A stretch of DNA of 64,000 nucleotides, from the NCBI RefSeq assembly GCF_900089775.1, contig NZ_FLOB01000003.1, forward strand, positions 372,001 through 436,000, read 5' to 3'. Under the pieces are notes generated by a model. It made no database searches and was not told the DNA's origin. It saw only the letters and a program-made list of their open reading frames with translations. Positions 16,557 through 25,721 of this stretch are shown piece by piece; position 1 is the first letter of the stretch, and the number at the start of each line of letters is the position of its first letter. The DNA is from Marinomonas spartinae (GTDB lineage Bacteria > Pseudomonadota > Gammaproteobacteria > Pseudomonadales > Marinomonadaceae). The translations under genes and the position numbers were made by a program.

Positions 16557-17444
16557 TCAATAGGGCCGAGCCTGATTACCTAACCAATCAAAGAAAACTG
16601 AAGCTTCATGGGAAAGCTTAACACCCGAGCGACACACCAAATAAAACGACTCACTGGCAGGCACTCGCTGATCAAACAACTCAACTAGACGACCATCAGC
16701 TAACGCATCTTCGACCATAGAGGAACGCGCTAGACCAACACCTAACCCAACCTCAGCCATTTTGATGGCGGCAAGCAGTGTATCCAGTTGCATACCTTGC
16801 GAAGGATCCACAGAGACTTCATTCACCATAGAAAGCCAATACCCCCAACCTTCTTCATAGCCCATTACGTGAAGCAAGGTGTGCTCCGCTAGATCGGCAA
16901 TGGACTCAATGGGCTGTTTCTCTATCAGGCTTGGGGAGCACACAGGAAACAAGGTGTCCCAAGTTAAGCGCTGAGACAAGAGTCCTGGCCAATGACCATT
17001 TCCCCAACGGATTTCCAATTCGTCTTCATCCCCCATATCACGCACCCAAAGATTGCTCAAATATCGCAAATCAATATTAGGATGCATAACCTTAAAATCA
17101 TTGAGTTTAGGGGCAAGCCAAAGTGTCAAAAAAGACAAGCTACCGCGAATTTTCACTAAAGATCGATCTTCTTTGCTAAATAATTCACTGGTTGCCGCCG
17201 CAAGACGTGACACTGAATCCTGTACCACCGGAAGATATGATTGACCTTCCTCGGTCAAGCTCAACCCCCTAGGCAAACGTTTAAACAAGTCCACCCCTAA
17301 ATGACTTTCTAGCAGGCGAATTTGCTGACTAACCGCTCCTTGAGTGAGATTCAATTCTTGGGCGGCACGAGTAAAATTTAAACTTCGTGCCGATACTTCA
17401 AACGTGCGTAGCCAATTCAATGGTGGTAAGGTTTTGCGACTCAT
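16557..17444 (-). CDS. LysR-family transcriptional regulator, GcvA-like
   Basis: A 295-residue protein starting with PPLNWLRTFEVSARSLNFTRAAQELNLT-type sequence, split here as PPLNWLRTFEVSAR and NFTRAAQELNLTQGAVSQQI, the classic GcvA/AmpR-branch helix-turn-helix (about 5-65). The effector domain follows (about 95-290). It lies 225 bases downstream of the trans-sulfuration enzyme gene on the same strand and may regulate it or the DddP-like locus, on which it converges. No ligand can be read from sequence. Confidence 0.85.
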   Translation of the reverse strand: MSRKTLPPLNWLRTFEVSARSLNFTRAAQELNLTQGAVSQQIRLLESHLGVDLFKRLPRGLSLTEEGQSYLPVVQDSVSRLAAATSELFSKEDRSLVKIRGSLSFLTLWLAPKLNDFKVMHPNIDLRYLSNLWVRDMGDEDELEIRWGNGHWPGLLSQRLTWDTLFPVCSPSLIEKQPIESIADLAEHTLLHVMGYEEGWGYWLSMVNEVSVDPSQGMQLDTLLAAIKMAEVGLGVGLARSSMVEDALADGRLVELFDQRVPASESFYLVCRSGVKLSHEASVFFDWLGNQARPY

Positions 17445-17669
17445 AAGAGGACTCTTTAAGGTTCAAGACCGTATCGAAATACGTTTTCTATTAGGTTACC
17501 TCACCCCAAATGGGTTGCAAGAAAAAGTCGGCAAAACGGATCAACAGGGCCATCGCTGCGAGACTTGATAATATACTGGTTAGTGCTATCTCTGCTGGCG
17601 CTATCTCAGTTAATAATCCCTGCTAACACTTTATCACTTGTCCTCCCCACTTTTGACCAGAGATTATTG

Positions 17670-18896
17670 TCACCACGTTTGAGTCAAGCTAGTTTGAGTC
17701 GCCTCAAAGGCTTGTTTAAGGTCACTAATAAGATCCTCGGTCTCTTCTATCCCAACCGAAATACGCACCAAACCTTCTGATATCCCCAACGCCAAGCGCT
17801 CTTCTAAGGTATTTTCTACATGACTTGTGGTGCGAGCGGGGCCGTAAATAGTCTCAACCGCCCCAAGATTTCCCGCACAATGGGCGTATTGCAGCTTAGG
17901 TAACAAAACTTTCACTGTCTCCATACCGCCTTTTAGAACAAAGCTCACAATGGCACCAAAGCCCCGCATTTGCTGCTGGGCAATGGCGTGGTTCAGGTGT
18001 GTTGCCAACCCGGGATAATTCACACTTTCCACTAATGGTTGAGTCAGTAGAAATTCAGCTAACACTCCTGCACTGTATTGTTGTTGACGAAAACGCAGCG
18101 CCAAGGTCTTTATTCCGCGAATGATCAAATACGCCGCAAATGGGTCGAGTGCTGCGCCATTGATCTCACGATAATGCCGCACTGGATCCATTAAGCTTTT
18201 GGTACCACAGGCAATCCCACCCATTACATCACCGTGACCGCTCAAATACTTTGTGACACTGTGCAACACCACATCAACGCCCATAGATAATGGGTTTTGA
18301 TTGATTGGTGTAGCGAAGGTGTTATCGGCAACGACCAGTGCACCGGCTTTTTTCGCGGCGTTTACTAAACGCTGGATATCTAAAATTTTTAGCGTGGGAT
18401 TGGTAGGCGTTTCTAGATATAAAAGATCACACCCTAAGGCAATTTGACGCTCGATTTCATCATGATCCAGGGTATCGCACAGCACAACCTCAACTCCCAT
18501 TCGAGGTAGAAACTCCTCAAATATTTTGTTGGTGCCACCATAGCTGTCTTTTGTCGACACCACACGTTGCCCTTGGCATAAGAAGGTATAGAGCACACTG
18601 CTGATCACCCCCATACCACTGCTAAAAGCGACCGCCGCCTCCGCCTTTTCAAGGGCACATAATTTCGCTTCCAACACTTCCACCGTTGGATTGCTCATGC
18701 GGCCATAAATGTGTCCTGGCTGCTGACCTAACGCCACGTCATACCATTCATCAATGTCGCTGTACGCATGAGCAGCACTGGCCACAATCGGCGTCTGCGT
18801 TGCTCTATATGGGTGACCCAATTCTTCACCCCCCCAAACGGTTAGGGTTGCAAGTTGTGCCTGATGTAACGTTTTATCTTGTCCACTTTGCTTCAT
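17670..18896 (-). CDS. Trans-sulfuration PLP enzyme (cystathionine gamma-synthase / gamma-lyase family)
   Basis: A 408-residue fold-type I PLP enzyme. It has GHIYGRMSNPTVEVLE (61-76, the Tyr and Arg that bind PLP phosphate from the neighbouring subunit), FSSGMGVISS (91-100), LETPTNPT (161-168), ADNTFATP (190-197) and the PLP lysine Lys216 in SVTKYLSGHGDVMGG. The family includes MetB, MetC, methionine gamma-lyase and O-acetylhomoserine sulfhydrylase, and I cannot choose between them by eye. It is divergent from the homocysteine S-methyltransferase gene across a 240-bp region, so both probably serve methionine or homocysteine turnover. Confidence 0.85.
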   Translation of the reverse strand: MKQSGQDKTLHQAQLATLTVWGGEELGHPYRATQTPIVASAAHAYSDIDEWYDVALGQQPGHIYGRMSNPTVEVLEAKLCALEKAEAAVAFSSGMGVISSVLYTFLCQGQRVVSTKDSYGGTNKIFEEFLPRMGVEVVLCDTLDHDEIERQIALGCDLLYLETPTNPTLKILDIQRLVNAAKKAGALVVADNTFATPINQNPLSMGVDVVLHSVTKYLSGHGDVMGGIACGTKSLMDPVRHYREINGAALDPFAAYLIIRGIKTLALRFRQQQYSAGVLAEFLLTQPLVESVNYPGLATHLNHAIAQQQMRGFGAIVSFVLKGGMETVKVLLPKLQYAHCAGNLGAVETIYGPARTTSHVENTLEERLALGISEGLVRISVGIEETEDLISDLKQAFEATQTSLTQTW

Positions 18897-19065
18897 GTGT
18901 TGCCTTTATCGCTAGAGGGTCATCTATTATTAAGACCCAATATAGCCAAAAGAACACCACTCTAGAATCGATGCAATCACGGTCTAAGACCCTGTTTTTT
19001 TAATTGATGGTGTCATTTATTTCTCAATTTAAAGTGTTTTAATACAATTGACAGCGATTTTATAA

Positions 19066-19078
19066 TGAATAGCATTCA
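19066..19078. promoter_or_regulatory. LysR/MetR-type palindrome upstream of the homocysteine methyltransferase gene
   Basis: TGAAT-AGC-ATTCA is a perfect palindrome. It fits the general LysR T-N11-A site and the enteric MetR consensus TGAA-N5-TTCA. It lies 58 bases before the plus-strand gene, in the divergent region, and touches the predicted -35 element. Binding is inferred. Confidence 0.5.
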
Positions 19079-19103
19079 CTCAAACACGAAATATGGCTAA
19101 AAT
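19075..19103 (+). promoter_or_regulatory. Putative promoter of the homocysteine S-methyltransferase gene
   Basis: TTCACT (19075-19080) and TAAAAT (19098-19103) with a 17-base spacer. The -35 is weak, as for activated promoters. The -10 lies inside a second short palindrome, GGCTA-AAA-TAGCC (19095-19107). Confidence 0.4.
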
Positions 19104-19136
19104 AGCCCCATCAAAATATGACTTGGATTAAAGACG

Positions 19137-20048
19137 ATGCAGACTACAACCATTTTAGATGGCGGTATGAGCCGCGAATTGGAACGCCATGGTGCCCCTT
19201 TTAGGCAACCCGAGTGGTCCGCTTTAGCAATGATTGAAACACCAGAGATTGTTAAAACAGTTCATAAAGCCTTTATTGAAGCTGGATCCCAAGTTATCAC
19301 AACCAACAGCTACGCCTTGGTGCCTTTTCATATTGGTGAAGAGCGTTTTCAGCAAGAAGGTAGCGAGTTGGTAACACGAAGCGCTCTTATGGCGAAAGAG
19401 GCAGTCAAAGAAAGTGAAAAAGACGCGAAAGTAGCGGGGTCTATTCCACCTATTTTTGGCTCCTACCGCGCCGATCTTTATCAAGCAGACCAGATTGAAG
19501 CGCTAGCAAGCCCCATCATTAGCGCACTTACGCCTCACATTGATATTTGGCTAAACGAGACACAAAGCTTGCTAGCAGAGTCTCTGGCCATTAAGGCATT
19601 AGTAGATAAAATAGACCTTCAGAATAAGCCATATTGGGTATCCTTCACCCTGGAAGATTCCGAAGCATGCGAGCAACCTCGCCTACGCTCCGGTGAAACC
19701 GTTGTTGAAGCGGTTAACACCATGATGGCACAAAAGGTTGATGCGATTCTCTTTAATTGCTGCCAACCAGAAGTTATTTCAGAAGCCATTCGAATTGCCA
19801 GCAAACTCATTCAATCAGCCGATCACCCCATTCAAATCGGTGCATACGCTAACGCCTTTGCCCCTCAGCCTAAAAATGCTACGGCAAACGAAGGACTTGA
19901 TGAAGTTCGTAAAGATTTAACACCTGACAGTTACTTAACATGGGCCAAAGAGTGGCAAGACTTGGGAGCAAATTTAATCGGGGGATGCTGTGGCATAGGC
20001 ACAGAACATATTAAGGTGCTTGCAGAGTCCCTAACTGAACTCTCATAG
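19137..20048 (+). CDS. Homocysteine S-methyltransferase family protein (MmuM-like)
   Basis: A 303-residue TIM-barrel protein with the zinc-binding cysteines of the family: NCCQPEVI in the middle and GGCCGIG near the C-terminus (about 283-289). The start TTILDGGMSRELERHG is typical (usual form L-x-D-G-x-x-x-x-x-L). The enzymes move a methyl group from S-methylmethionine, or another methylsulfonium donor, to homocysteine, giving methionine. In a marine setting DMSP or betaine-type donors are conceivable, but this is inference. It is divergent from the trans-sulfuration enzyme gene and preceded by a MetR-like palindrome. A LysR gene converges on it downstream. Confidence 0.85.
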   Translation: MQTTTILDGGMSRELERHGAPFRQPEWSALAMIETPEIVKTVHKAFIEAGSQVITTNSYALVPFHIGEERFQQEGSELVTRSALMAKEAVKESEKDAKVAGSIPPIFGSYRADLYQADQIEALASPIISALTPHIDIWLNETQSLLAESLAIKALVDKIDLQNKPYWVSFTLEDSEACEQPRLRSGETVVEAVNTMMAQKVDAILFNCCQPEVISEAIRIASKLIQSADHPIQIGAYANAFAPQPKNATANEGLDEVRKDLTPDSYLTWAKEWQDLGANLIGGCCGIGTEHIKVLAESLTELS

Positions 20049-20053
20049 CATCT

Positions 20054-20980
20054 TTAGTTGCCTATATTGGACGTGGCAAAACGGTTGGCAATAAAATCAA
20101 GAAATACACGCATTTTATTTGGCATAAAGCGCATGGCATTAAATTGCATATAAATGCCCCCCTGAAATTCACTGTGTACTTGCCAATTGGGCAACACTTC
20201 AATCACTTCGCCCTTCTTTAGAGCGGATTGCACAACAAATTCCGGAAAGATACCAATGCCTAAACCACGTTTTACCCCCGCTAAGCGCATCTCAGAGTGA
20301 TTATTGATATAACGACCGTCCACCGTAATAGAAACTTTTCTATCACCCTGACTCAAAACCCATTGATTGTCGCCGTCAAAAAGCCCTAACGGTAAGCAAT
20401 CATGTTCTACCAATTGTTCTGGAGATTCCGGCAAGCCGCGCACTCTAAGATAGCCAGGGCTGGCGCACAATACAGAACGTATGGTGCCAACTTGCTTACT
20501 GACAAGATGCTCATAAGGCTGTTCTGCGACTCGAAATACAATATCCACCTCATGATAAGCTGGATCAAGTCGTAAATCAGTGACTTGAACATGCAACGAA
20601 ATATACGGATAGCATTCGGTAAACGCCAATAAAAAAGGCTCTAATACTTGTCTTGCAAAGGCTTTGGGCGCAGCAATGCGTAATCGCCCCTTCGCTTCAT
20701 TAGCATTCTGCTCCGAAGCCAGCACGGCTTCTTTGGCACTGTCGAGCATATTTCGACATTGCTCATAGACAGCAAGCCCGATCAAGGTCGTGGTTTGCCT
20801 CCGCGTGGTACGTTCAATGAGTACCGATGACAACGCTGTTTCCATTCGGGACACCTGACGACTGACCCCTGAAGGGGTAATACCAAGCTTTTCAGCCGCT
20901 TTAGTAAAGCTTCCCGTTTCCACAACCGCAACAAACGCTGCCATATCTGGCAGTAAGCTAATGAGTTTATTTGTGTTCAT
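20054..20980 (-). CDS. LysR-family transcriptional regulator
   Basis: A 308-residue protein with a helix-turn-helix at about 8-65 (MAAFVAVVETGSFTKAAEKL, GITPSGVSRQVSRMETAL) and a substrate-binding domain of the CrgA/DsdC-like branch (ASPGYLRVRGLPESPEQL, then the loop with HSEMRLAGVKRGLGIGIFPEF). It is divergent from the EamA exporter gene with a 97-bp shared region containing an imperfect palindrome. Control of that exporter is the usual arrangement and the likely role. It converges on the methyltransferase gene, with only 5 bases between the stops. Confidence 0.85.
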   Translation of the reverse strand: MNTNKLISLLPDMAAFVAVVETGSFTKAAEKLGITPSGVSRQVSRMETALSSVLIERTTRRQTTTLIGLAVYEQCRNMLDSAKEAVLASEQNANEAKGRLRIAAPKAFARQVLEPFLLAFTECYPYISLHVQVTDLRLDPAYHEVDIVFRVAEQPYEHLVSKQVGTIRSVLCASPGYLRVRGLPESPEQLVEHDCLPLGLFDGDNQWVLSQGDRKVSITVDGRYINNHSEMRLAGVKRGLGIGIFPEFVVQSALKKGEVIEVLPNWQVHSEFQGGIYMQFNAMRFMPNKMRVFLDFIANRFATSNIGN

Positions 20981-20995
20981 GAGTCATAAGTATTG

Positions 20996-21016
20996 TGATT
21001 ATTTGGCTAATTATCA
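20996..21016. promoter_or_regulatory. Possible LysR operator between LysR and EamA genes
   Basis: TGATTATT, five bases, AATTATCA: an inverted repeat with 7 of 8 positions matched. It lies centrally in the divergent region, where a LysR dimer would bind. Confidence 0.35.
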
Positions 21017-21077
21017 TTTATATAAACACAAGCTAGCATGCTTTATCGAATCACTCACCCTTTTATAGAGAAAAAGC

Positions 21078-22016
21078 ATGTCATCACAAACGTTAACTAA
21101 CTCATCCGTTTTTTCAAAACTTCCTATGGCTGAATTATCACTTCTATTAACCGCCTTCTTTTGGGGAACCAGCTATGGCATCACAAAAGACGCCTTAGTC
21201 TATACTGGCGTGCTCGCATTTATTGTGATCCGCTTTGGCGTCACCTCGATCTTACTCGCCCCTATTTTTATCAAGGAGTTACGTTCAGGGTTAGCAAAAG
21301 ATTGGCAATTCGCCCTACCCACAGGAGGCATTCTACTGTGCATATTTCTAGCGGAAACCTATGGTGTGCTTCATACCAGCGCCTCAAAAGCAGCGTTTTT
21401 AATCAGCCTGTGTGTGCTCATGACACCATTTGTAGAAGCCATCACAGAGCGAAGATTACCCAGCGTTAATATTGTCTTATTTGCCCTACTGTCGTTATTC
21501 GGCGTCTTCTTGCTCACCACACCAAACACATCCCAAGAAGCACTTAGTTTTCATTCTTTTGATGTACTTTCTTTGGAACTTAATAAGGGAGACTGCTTTA
21601 TTCTACTTGCCGCGTTTTTACGTGCCTGCATGGTAGTCGCCACCAAGACGCTCTTAAAAGGAAAAAACCTATCCGCCCTCAGTACAACAAGCATCCAAGC
21701 CAATGTGGTTACCCTAGGGGCTTTATTGATTTTTGTTAGCGAAGACTATCCGATAGAACAGCTATTTCCAGCTCATCTGGATTTTTGGTTAGCCGCCTTT
21801 TATCTCGCGCTGTGCTGCACCTTTTTTGCCTTGTTTGCGCAAAATTTTGGCGTGAGACATACCTCACCATCACGCGTTGCCTTACTCACTGGGTCAGAAC
21901 CAGCCTTTGGTGCTTTATTTGCCTACTACTGGTTAGGTGAGTCGTTGGGGGGGATACAAATGCTAGGGGCGATTTGTATTTTAGCGGCGACAATAATGGC
22001 AACTATAAGAAAATAA
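21078..22016 (+). CDS. DMT-superfamily EamA transporter
   Basis: A 312-residue inner-membrane protein with ten hydrophobic segments arranged as two EamA repeats (about 15-140 and 170-308). Typical features are FFWGTSYGITKDAL in the first helix and a C-terminal repeat with LTGSEPAFGALFAYYWLGE, the signature of drug/metabolite exporters. Such proteins export amino acids or related metabolites. It is divergent from a LysR gene, the usual partner for metabolite exporters. A strong terminator follows. The substrate is unknown. Confidence 0.85.
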   Translation: MSSQTLTNSSVFSKLPMAELSLLLTAFFWGTSYGITKDALVYTGVLAFIVIRFGVTSILLAPIFIKELRSGLAKDWQFALPTGGILLCIFLAETYGVLHTSASKAAFLISLCVLMTPFVEAITERRLPSVNIVLFALLSLFGVFLLTTPNTSQEALSFHSFDVLSLELNKGDCFILLAAFLRACMVVATKTLLKGKNLSALSTTSIQANVVTLGALLIFVSEDYPIEQLFPAHLDFWLAAFYLALCCTFFALFAQNFGVRHTSPSRVALLTGSEPAFGALFAYYWLGESLGGIQMLGAICILAATIMATIRK

Positions 22017-22037
22017 ACACCGTTTAAGCAAATAAAA

Positions 22038-22078
22038 AACCCCAGTAAGACTTTTATCATACTGGGGTTCTTGTATTT
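22038..22078 (+). terminator. Intrinsic terminator after the EamA gene
   Basis: AACCCCAGTA (22038-22047) and TACTGGGGTT (22060-22069) form a perfect 10-bp stem with a 12-base loop, preceded by AAAAAA and followed by a T-rich run. It may also serve the converging GT39 gene. Confidence 0.8.
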
Positions 22079-22131
22079 TATTTTGCTATTAAGCAGTTCA
22101 ACTCATTGGCAACACATCACCAAAAAGACAA

Positions 22132-23841
22132 CTAATACAGCGTTTTCATCGGCAAATAATAGCGTTTTATCGTCTTAGGTTTTGGGCAGGTTGGCGTCAT
22201 CGCTTTTTCGCTCAATAAGACCCAATCCTTACCGTGCGCTCGACCCAAGTCTTTCGCTTTGCTTAAATCAAAGCATTGAATATTTTTGTCCCTTGCCGTC
22301 ATCACATAACGATCGGCCTTCTCACTCATCCATAGCCAAGCATTCCTATCTTGCTCTTGGGTGCTCGCTAAATAACTAAATTGAGTAAGCGGTATCGGTG
22401 AGAAGAGCAAGAACTGTTCTTTAAAACGCGTCATACCAAGCTGACCATTGGGACCAATATCATGGGCAACTGTAGCCATAATGCCTTTCGCAGGTGTTCT
22501 AATCGGGTTAAATAGCACATATCCTACCGTACTGTACAGTATCCAGGTAATCGCAAAGGCCGCCCAATAAGCACTAAGATTGACCTTATTGCGTTTCCAT
22601 AACAATATAGCAAACCAACATAAAGACGCCGCCAAAAACAGCATACCAAAAGGAAAAGTATGATCTCCCACTTGCTTGGTTACCGCATGAGACTTGGTAA
22701 AGCACATCACTGCCGCAACCATAAAGAGGGAGCCAAACAGTACAAAACCTACTTGCAAGACACGCTTAAACCAAGTTTGTAATCCTGTCTTAGTGAAATG
22801 AGCTCCCACCACCAACGCCATTACAGGCAGTGCTGGCAAAATATATAAATTACGCTTACCGGGACTGATACTAAAGAAAACAATTACCAGTACAACCCAT
22901 AACAACATACTGAAGACAACAGGAGAAACCTTCACCTCACGCCAAAAAGATTTGGTAAATAAAAAGGTATAGAGAGGGAACCACAGCAGAGGAATCACAT
23001 CGACTAAAAAATAATACCAGGGATTAATATGCCCCCAAGAGTCTGCATAACGCTGACCAGTCTGTTTAAATAAAATATTATCACGATAGGCAATAAAATC
23101 AGGGTTATGACTGTGCTCGGCAATGTACAACATGGGCAATAACCAGGCAGCAACAACCAATAGCATCATGAATGGCCCAAATAATAGCGACCAATTTATC
23201 TGCGTTTTTTCAAAACGATGCTTCCCGGTAAAGTGCAAAAACAACACAGGAACAAGCAAGAATATCGGTAAAAATCCAACGCCTTTGGTGATAATTCCCA
23301 GCCCCATAAAGGCCCAGCTTGTTAGATACCATTTTAAACTGGCTTGATAAAAAAAGTGCCGTAACAGGCCATACATGGCAATCATAATCCAACAAGCAAC
23401 GGTGGCATCAATCTGAGCAGACTTTGATTGGATAATGAATTGTGGGGTAATAAGCAACAGCAAACAAGCATTGCGAGCCGTCTTAACATTCCAAAGTTTT
23501 GCCGCAATATCAAAGACACAAAATAAAGAAACTAAACTCGCCAACGCATCTGGAATCAAAAACGTCGCCTTTAAGCTACCAGTCAACCAATACAAAGAGG
23601 CCAGTAACCACATAAAAACGGGCGGTTTATCTGGGTACAACTCACCACCACGCATGGGAAAAAACCAGTTTCCCGAGTTGACCATTTCCTTTGCCACTTC
23701 CACAAACCGAGGCTCATCGGCTGGCCAAGGATCACGTAACCCGATTCCGGCTAAAATGACCACAGCAGCCACTAAAAATAACAACCAGAAGGTTCGTTTA
23801 TAATCATAATCCGTGTTATGCATCGATTGAGTCGACATCAT
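22132..23841 (-). CDS. Glycosyltransferase family 39 (ArnT / PMT-like) membrane protein
   Basis: A 569-residue polytopic protein with about 11-12 membrane segments. The first periplasmic loop has DPWPADEPRFVEVAKEM, where Asp-Glu is the catalytic site of the family. GGELYPDKPPVFMWLLA is the following ArnT/GT39 motif. These enzymes move a sugar from a polyprenyl-phosphate carrier to lipid A or protein on the periplasmic side. Its start overlaps the VTT-domain gene by 4 bases (ATGA). With the GT2 gene at the head of the operon, which could make the polyprenyl-phospho-sugar, it forms a likely lipid A or envelope glycosylation unit. The acceptor and sugar are not known. Confidence 0.85.
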   Translation of the reverse strand: MMSTQSMHNTDYDYKRTFWLLFLVAAVVILAGIGLRDPWPADEPRFVEVAKEMVNSGNWFFPMRGGELYPDKPPVFMWLLASLYWLTGSLKATFLIPDALASLVSLFCVFDIAAKLWNVKTARNACLLLLITPQFIIQSKSAQIDATVACWIMIAMYGLLRHFFYQASLKWYLTSWAFMGLGIITKGVGFLPIFLLVPVLFLHFTGKHRFEKTQINWSLLFGPFMMLLVVAAWLLPMLYIAEHSHNPDFIAYRDNILFKQTGQRYADSWGHINPWYYFLVDVIPLLWFPLYTFLFTKSFWREVKVSPVVFSMLLWVVLVIVFFSISPGKRNLYILPALPVMALVVGAHFTKTGLQTWFKRVLQVGFVLFGSLFMVAAVMCFTKSHAVTKQVGDHTFPFGMLFLAASLCWFAILLWKRNKVNLSAYWAAFAITWILYSTVGYVLFNPIRTPAKGIMATVAHDIGPNGQLGMTRFKEQFLLFSPIPLTQFSYLASTQEQDRNAWLWMSEKADRYVMTARDKNIQCFDLSKAKDLGRAHGKDWVLLSEKAMTPTCPKPKTIKRYYLPMKTLY

Positions 23842-24506
23842 ATGTTACTTTCCACATTCAGTTTTGAGAGTTTATGTTTCAAATGATCTCTGTAAATTAA
23901 GCCTGTTAACACGAAGCTTAATAGGGACAATCCAACACTAAGATAAATCATGCTGTGGTCGGCAGCATTAATACCACCGCCTACAAGAGTAAATACCAAT
24001 GTTTGTGGAAAATACCCTAATACGCTGGCCCCTAAAAATGCAGGCAATGGTACACCAACACTGCCAGATAATAGATTGGTAACCAGATTACTTCCAACAG
24101 GCAATAAACGAAGTGTCAGAATTTTCATGAAAGGAGCTCGGCTCGCAAATTGATTAAACTTATGCATGCGAATGGGAAAACGGCGTGCAAGCATATGAGC
24201 AAACACCATCCTAGCAGCCAAATAATTTCCCATAGCGGCTAACAAACAAACACCAATAGCAACCAAAAGGCCCACCGTTACACCGTAAATGTACCCAAAC
24301 ATAAAAGCGACAGCTTGCCTTGGACCACCTAGACCAACAAACAGCATCGCTGCAATGGCGACAAGGGCATGACCAGTCCAGCCATGATAGCGCAAATACT
24401 GAGACAACCAGTTTTTATCAGACAAATGCTCTAAGATGGGGTTGAGGCCTCCAGTCAATAACAAAGCCACTAACAGAGCGACAAGTACCCACTTTAGCCA
24501 CTTCAT
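23838..24506 (-). CDS. VTT-domain (TVP38/TMEM64, DedA-related) membrane protein
   Basis: A 222-residue inner-membrane protein with five to six hydrophobic segments. It has the VTT-domain pattern: GGPRQAVAFMFGYIYG (family G-x-P-x-x-x-x-x-x-x-G-x-x-x-G) and LRLLPVGSNLVTNLLSG (family R-x-x-P-x-x-x-x-x-x-N-x-x-x-G). DedA/VTT proteins flip or recycle lipids, including undecaprenyl phosphate and phospholipids. It sits between a GT2 and a GT39 gene, 3 bases after the first and overlapping the second, which suggests it moves the lipid-linked sugar or recycles the carrier. That role is inferred from context. Confidence 0.8.
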   Translation of the reverse strand: MKWLKWVLVALLVALLLTGGLNPILEHLSDKNWLSQYLRYHGWTGHALVAIAAMLFVGLGGPRQAVAFMFGYIYGVTVGLLVAIGVCLLAAMGNYLAARMVFAHMLARRFPIRMHKFNQFASRAPFMKILTLRLLPVGSNLVTNLLSGSVGVPLPAFLGASVLGYFPQTLVFTLVGGGINAADHSMIYLSVGLSLLSFVLTGLIYRDHLKHKLSKLNVESNI

Positions 24507-24509
24507 GGA

Positions 24510-25247
24510 TTAGTCCTGATTTGAAAAAGTCTTAGCAATAACAGGGTGTTTGGCACGCTTATTCAACCAAATAACGCCCATAATATCGACAATCCCAACC
24601 CAAGCACGGTTCCATGCATTGTAGTTAGAAACCCCCGCATTACGATCCCGATGATTCACTTGGCACACTACAATCTCACCATCTATTCGTTTAATCAACG
24701 CGGGTAGGAAACGATGCATATGATCAAAATAAGGTAACATTAGAAAGGTATTCTTAGGAAACAACTTAAGCCCACAACCCGAATCTGGCACACCATCATT
24801 CAGTAGTTTTTGACGAATATTATTAGCAACTCGTGACTGAAAACGAACCCAAGCGGTATCTAGACGCTTTTTTCGGTAACCAGCTACACAGAAATGCTCA
24901 CTGTTTAACTGGGCAGCTTGATGAATAAGTCTAGGGTAGTCACTTGGGTCATTTTGACCATCCGCATCGGAGGTGATAATCCATTCGCCTTTTGCTTGCC
25001 TAACAGCTGATAACACGGCCGTACTTTGACCGCAGCTTCTAGCATGGTAAACCACTTGCAGTTGACAACCGATCTCTTTCGCCGTATCTATAGCAACTTG
25101 TGCTGTGTTGTCGTCACTACCATCATCCGTCAGAACAATTTCAAATCTATACTCTGAGGAGAGGCTTGCATATATTTCTCTAATCAATAATCCGATATTC
25201 CCCTGCTCATTTTTTGCGGGCAATACAACGGACAAAAACGGTACCAT
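24510..25247 (-). CDS. Glycosyltransferase family 2 (polyprenyl-phosphate sugar synthase type)
   Basis: A 245-residue GT-A enzyme: SVVLPAKNEQGNIG (6-19), LTDDGSDDNT (nucleotide binding) and ITSDADGQNDPSDYPRL (DxD-type metal motif and acceptor site). SGCGLKLF-type sequence lies in the middle. It resembles dolichol-phosphate mannose synthases and ArnC, but no membrane helices are evident. A longer frame back to 25310 exists. I chose ATG at 25247 because AGAGG lies 5 bases upstream and the family begins just there. First gene of an operon with the VTT and GT39 genes. Confidence 0.85.
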   Translation of the reverse strand: MVPFLSVVLPAKNEQGNIGLLIREIYASLSSEYRFEIVLTDDGSDDNTAQVAIDTAKEIGCQLQVVYHARSCGQSTAVLSAVRQAKGEWIITSDADGQNDPSDYPRLIHQAAQLNSEHFCVAGYRKKRLDTAWVRFQSRVANNIRQKLLNDGVPDSGCGLKLFPKNTFLMLPYFDHMHRFLPALIKRIDGEIVVCQVNHRDRNAGVSNYNAWNRAWVGIVDIMGVIWLNKRAKHPVIAKTFSNQD

Positions 25248-25721
25248 ACCAACCTCTAATTCAGTATTAATGAGCCCAGTTCCCTTGTACAAAATAGCAA
25301 AAGATCCCAAGCTAAACTAGTAATATAAAAAACCGGCCAATGATCCCATGAATACAATGAAAAAGCACAAATCTTGGATGAAGATCAAACATTTTCCTTA
25401 ATCTAAGACTTTTTCATAGATAAAATAACGTTCTATTTTAATGCGACCAAAAAGCCACAAATTTACTTTTTGATTACAAATCACTTACATAACAGCATGT
25501 ATCTCAGACAATAATCTACCTGCATAGATTACAAACAAATTAAATCGGAAGAATATTGGATAGATATGAAATTTTATTATCTTCAGCATAACTAAATAAA
25601 CATAAATCATCATTGCAGATCAAAATACATTACTAAGAAGATAATCATAATAAAAAATTATTATAGATTATCAGTGACGATTCTAAACTGCGACTCACCG
25701 CCAGCATTTGTATACCTGACT
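25248..25721. other. Gene-free stretch downstream of the nagA remnant
   Basis: 474 bases, strongly AT-rich, between the start of the GT2 operon and the stop of the nagA remnant. The left end should hold the GT2 operon promoter. I see no coding signature, terminator hairpin or repeat. Confidence 0.45.

Noticed and set aside
19048..19068. TTGACA and TATAAT near 19049 as a promoter
   Set aside because: The two boxes are only 7 bases apart, too close for sigma-70.
18897..19136. A SAM or other riboswitch ahead of the methionine genes
   Set aside because: I could not draw a SAM-type four-way or pseudoknot structure; only short palindromes are visible.
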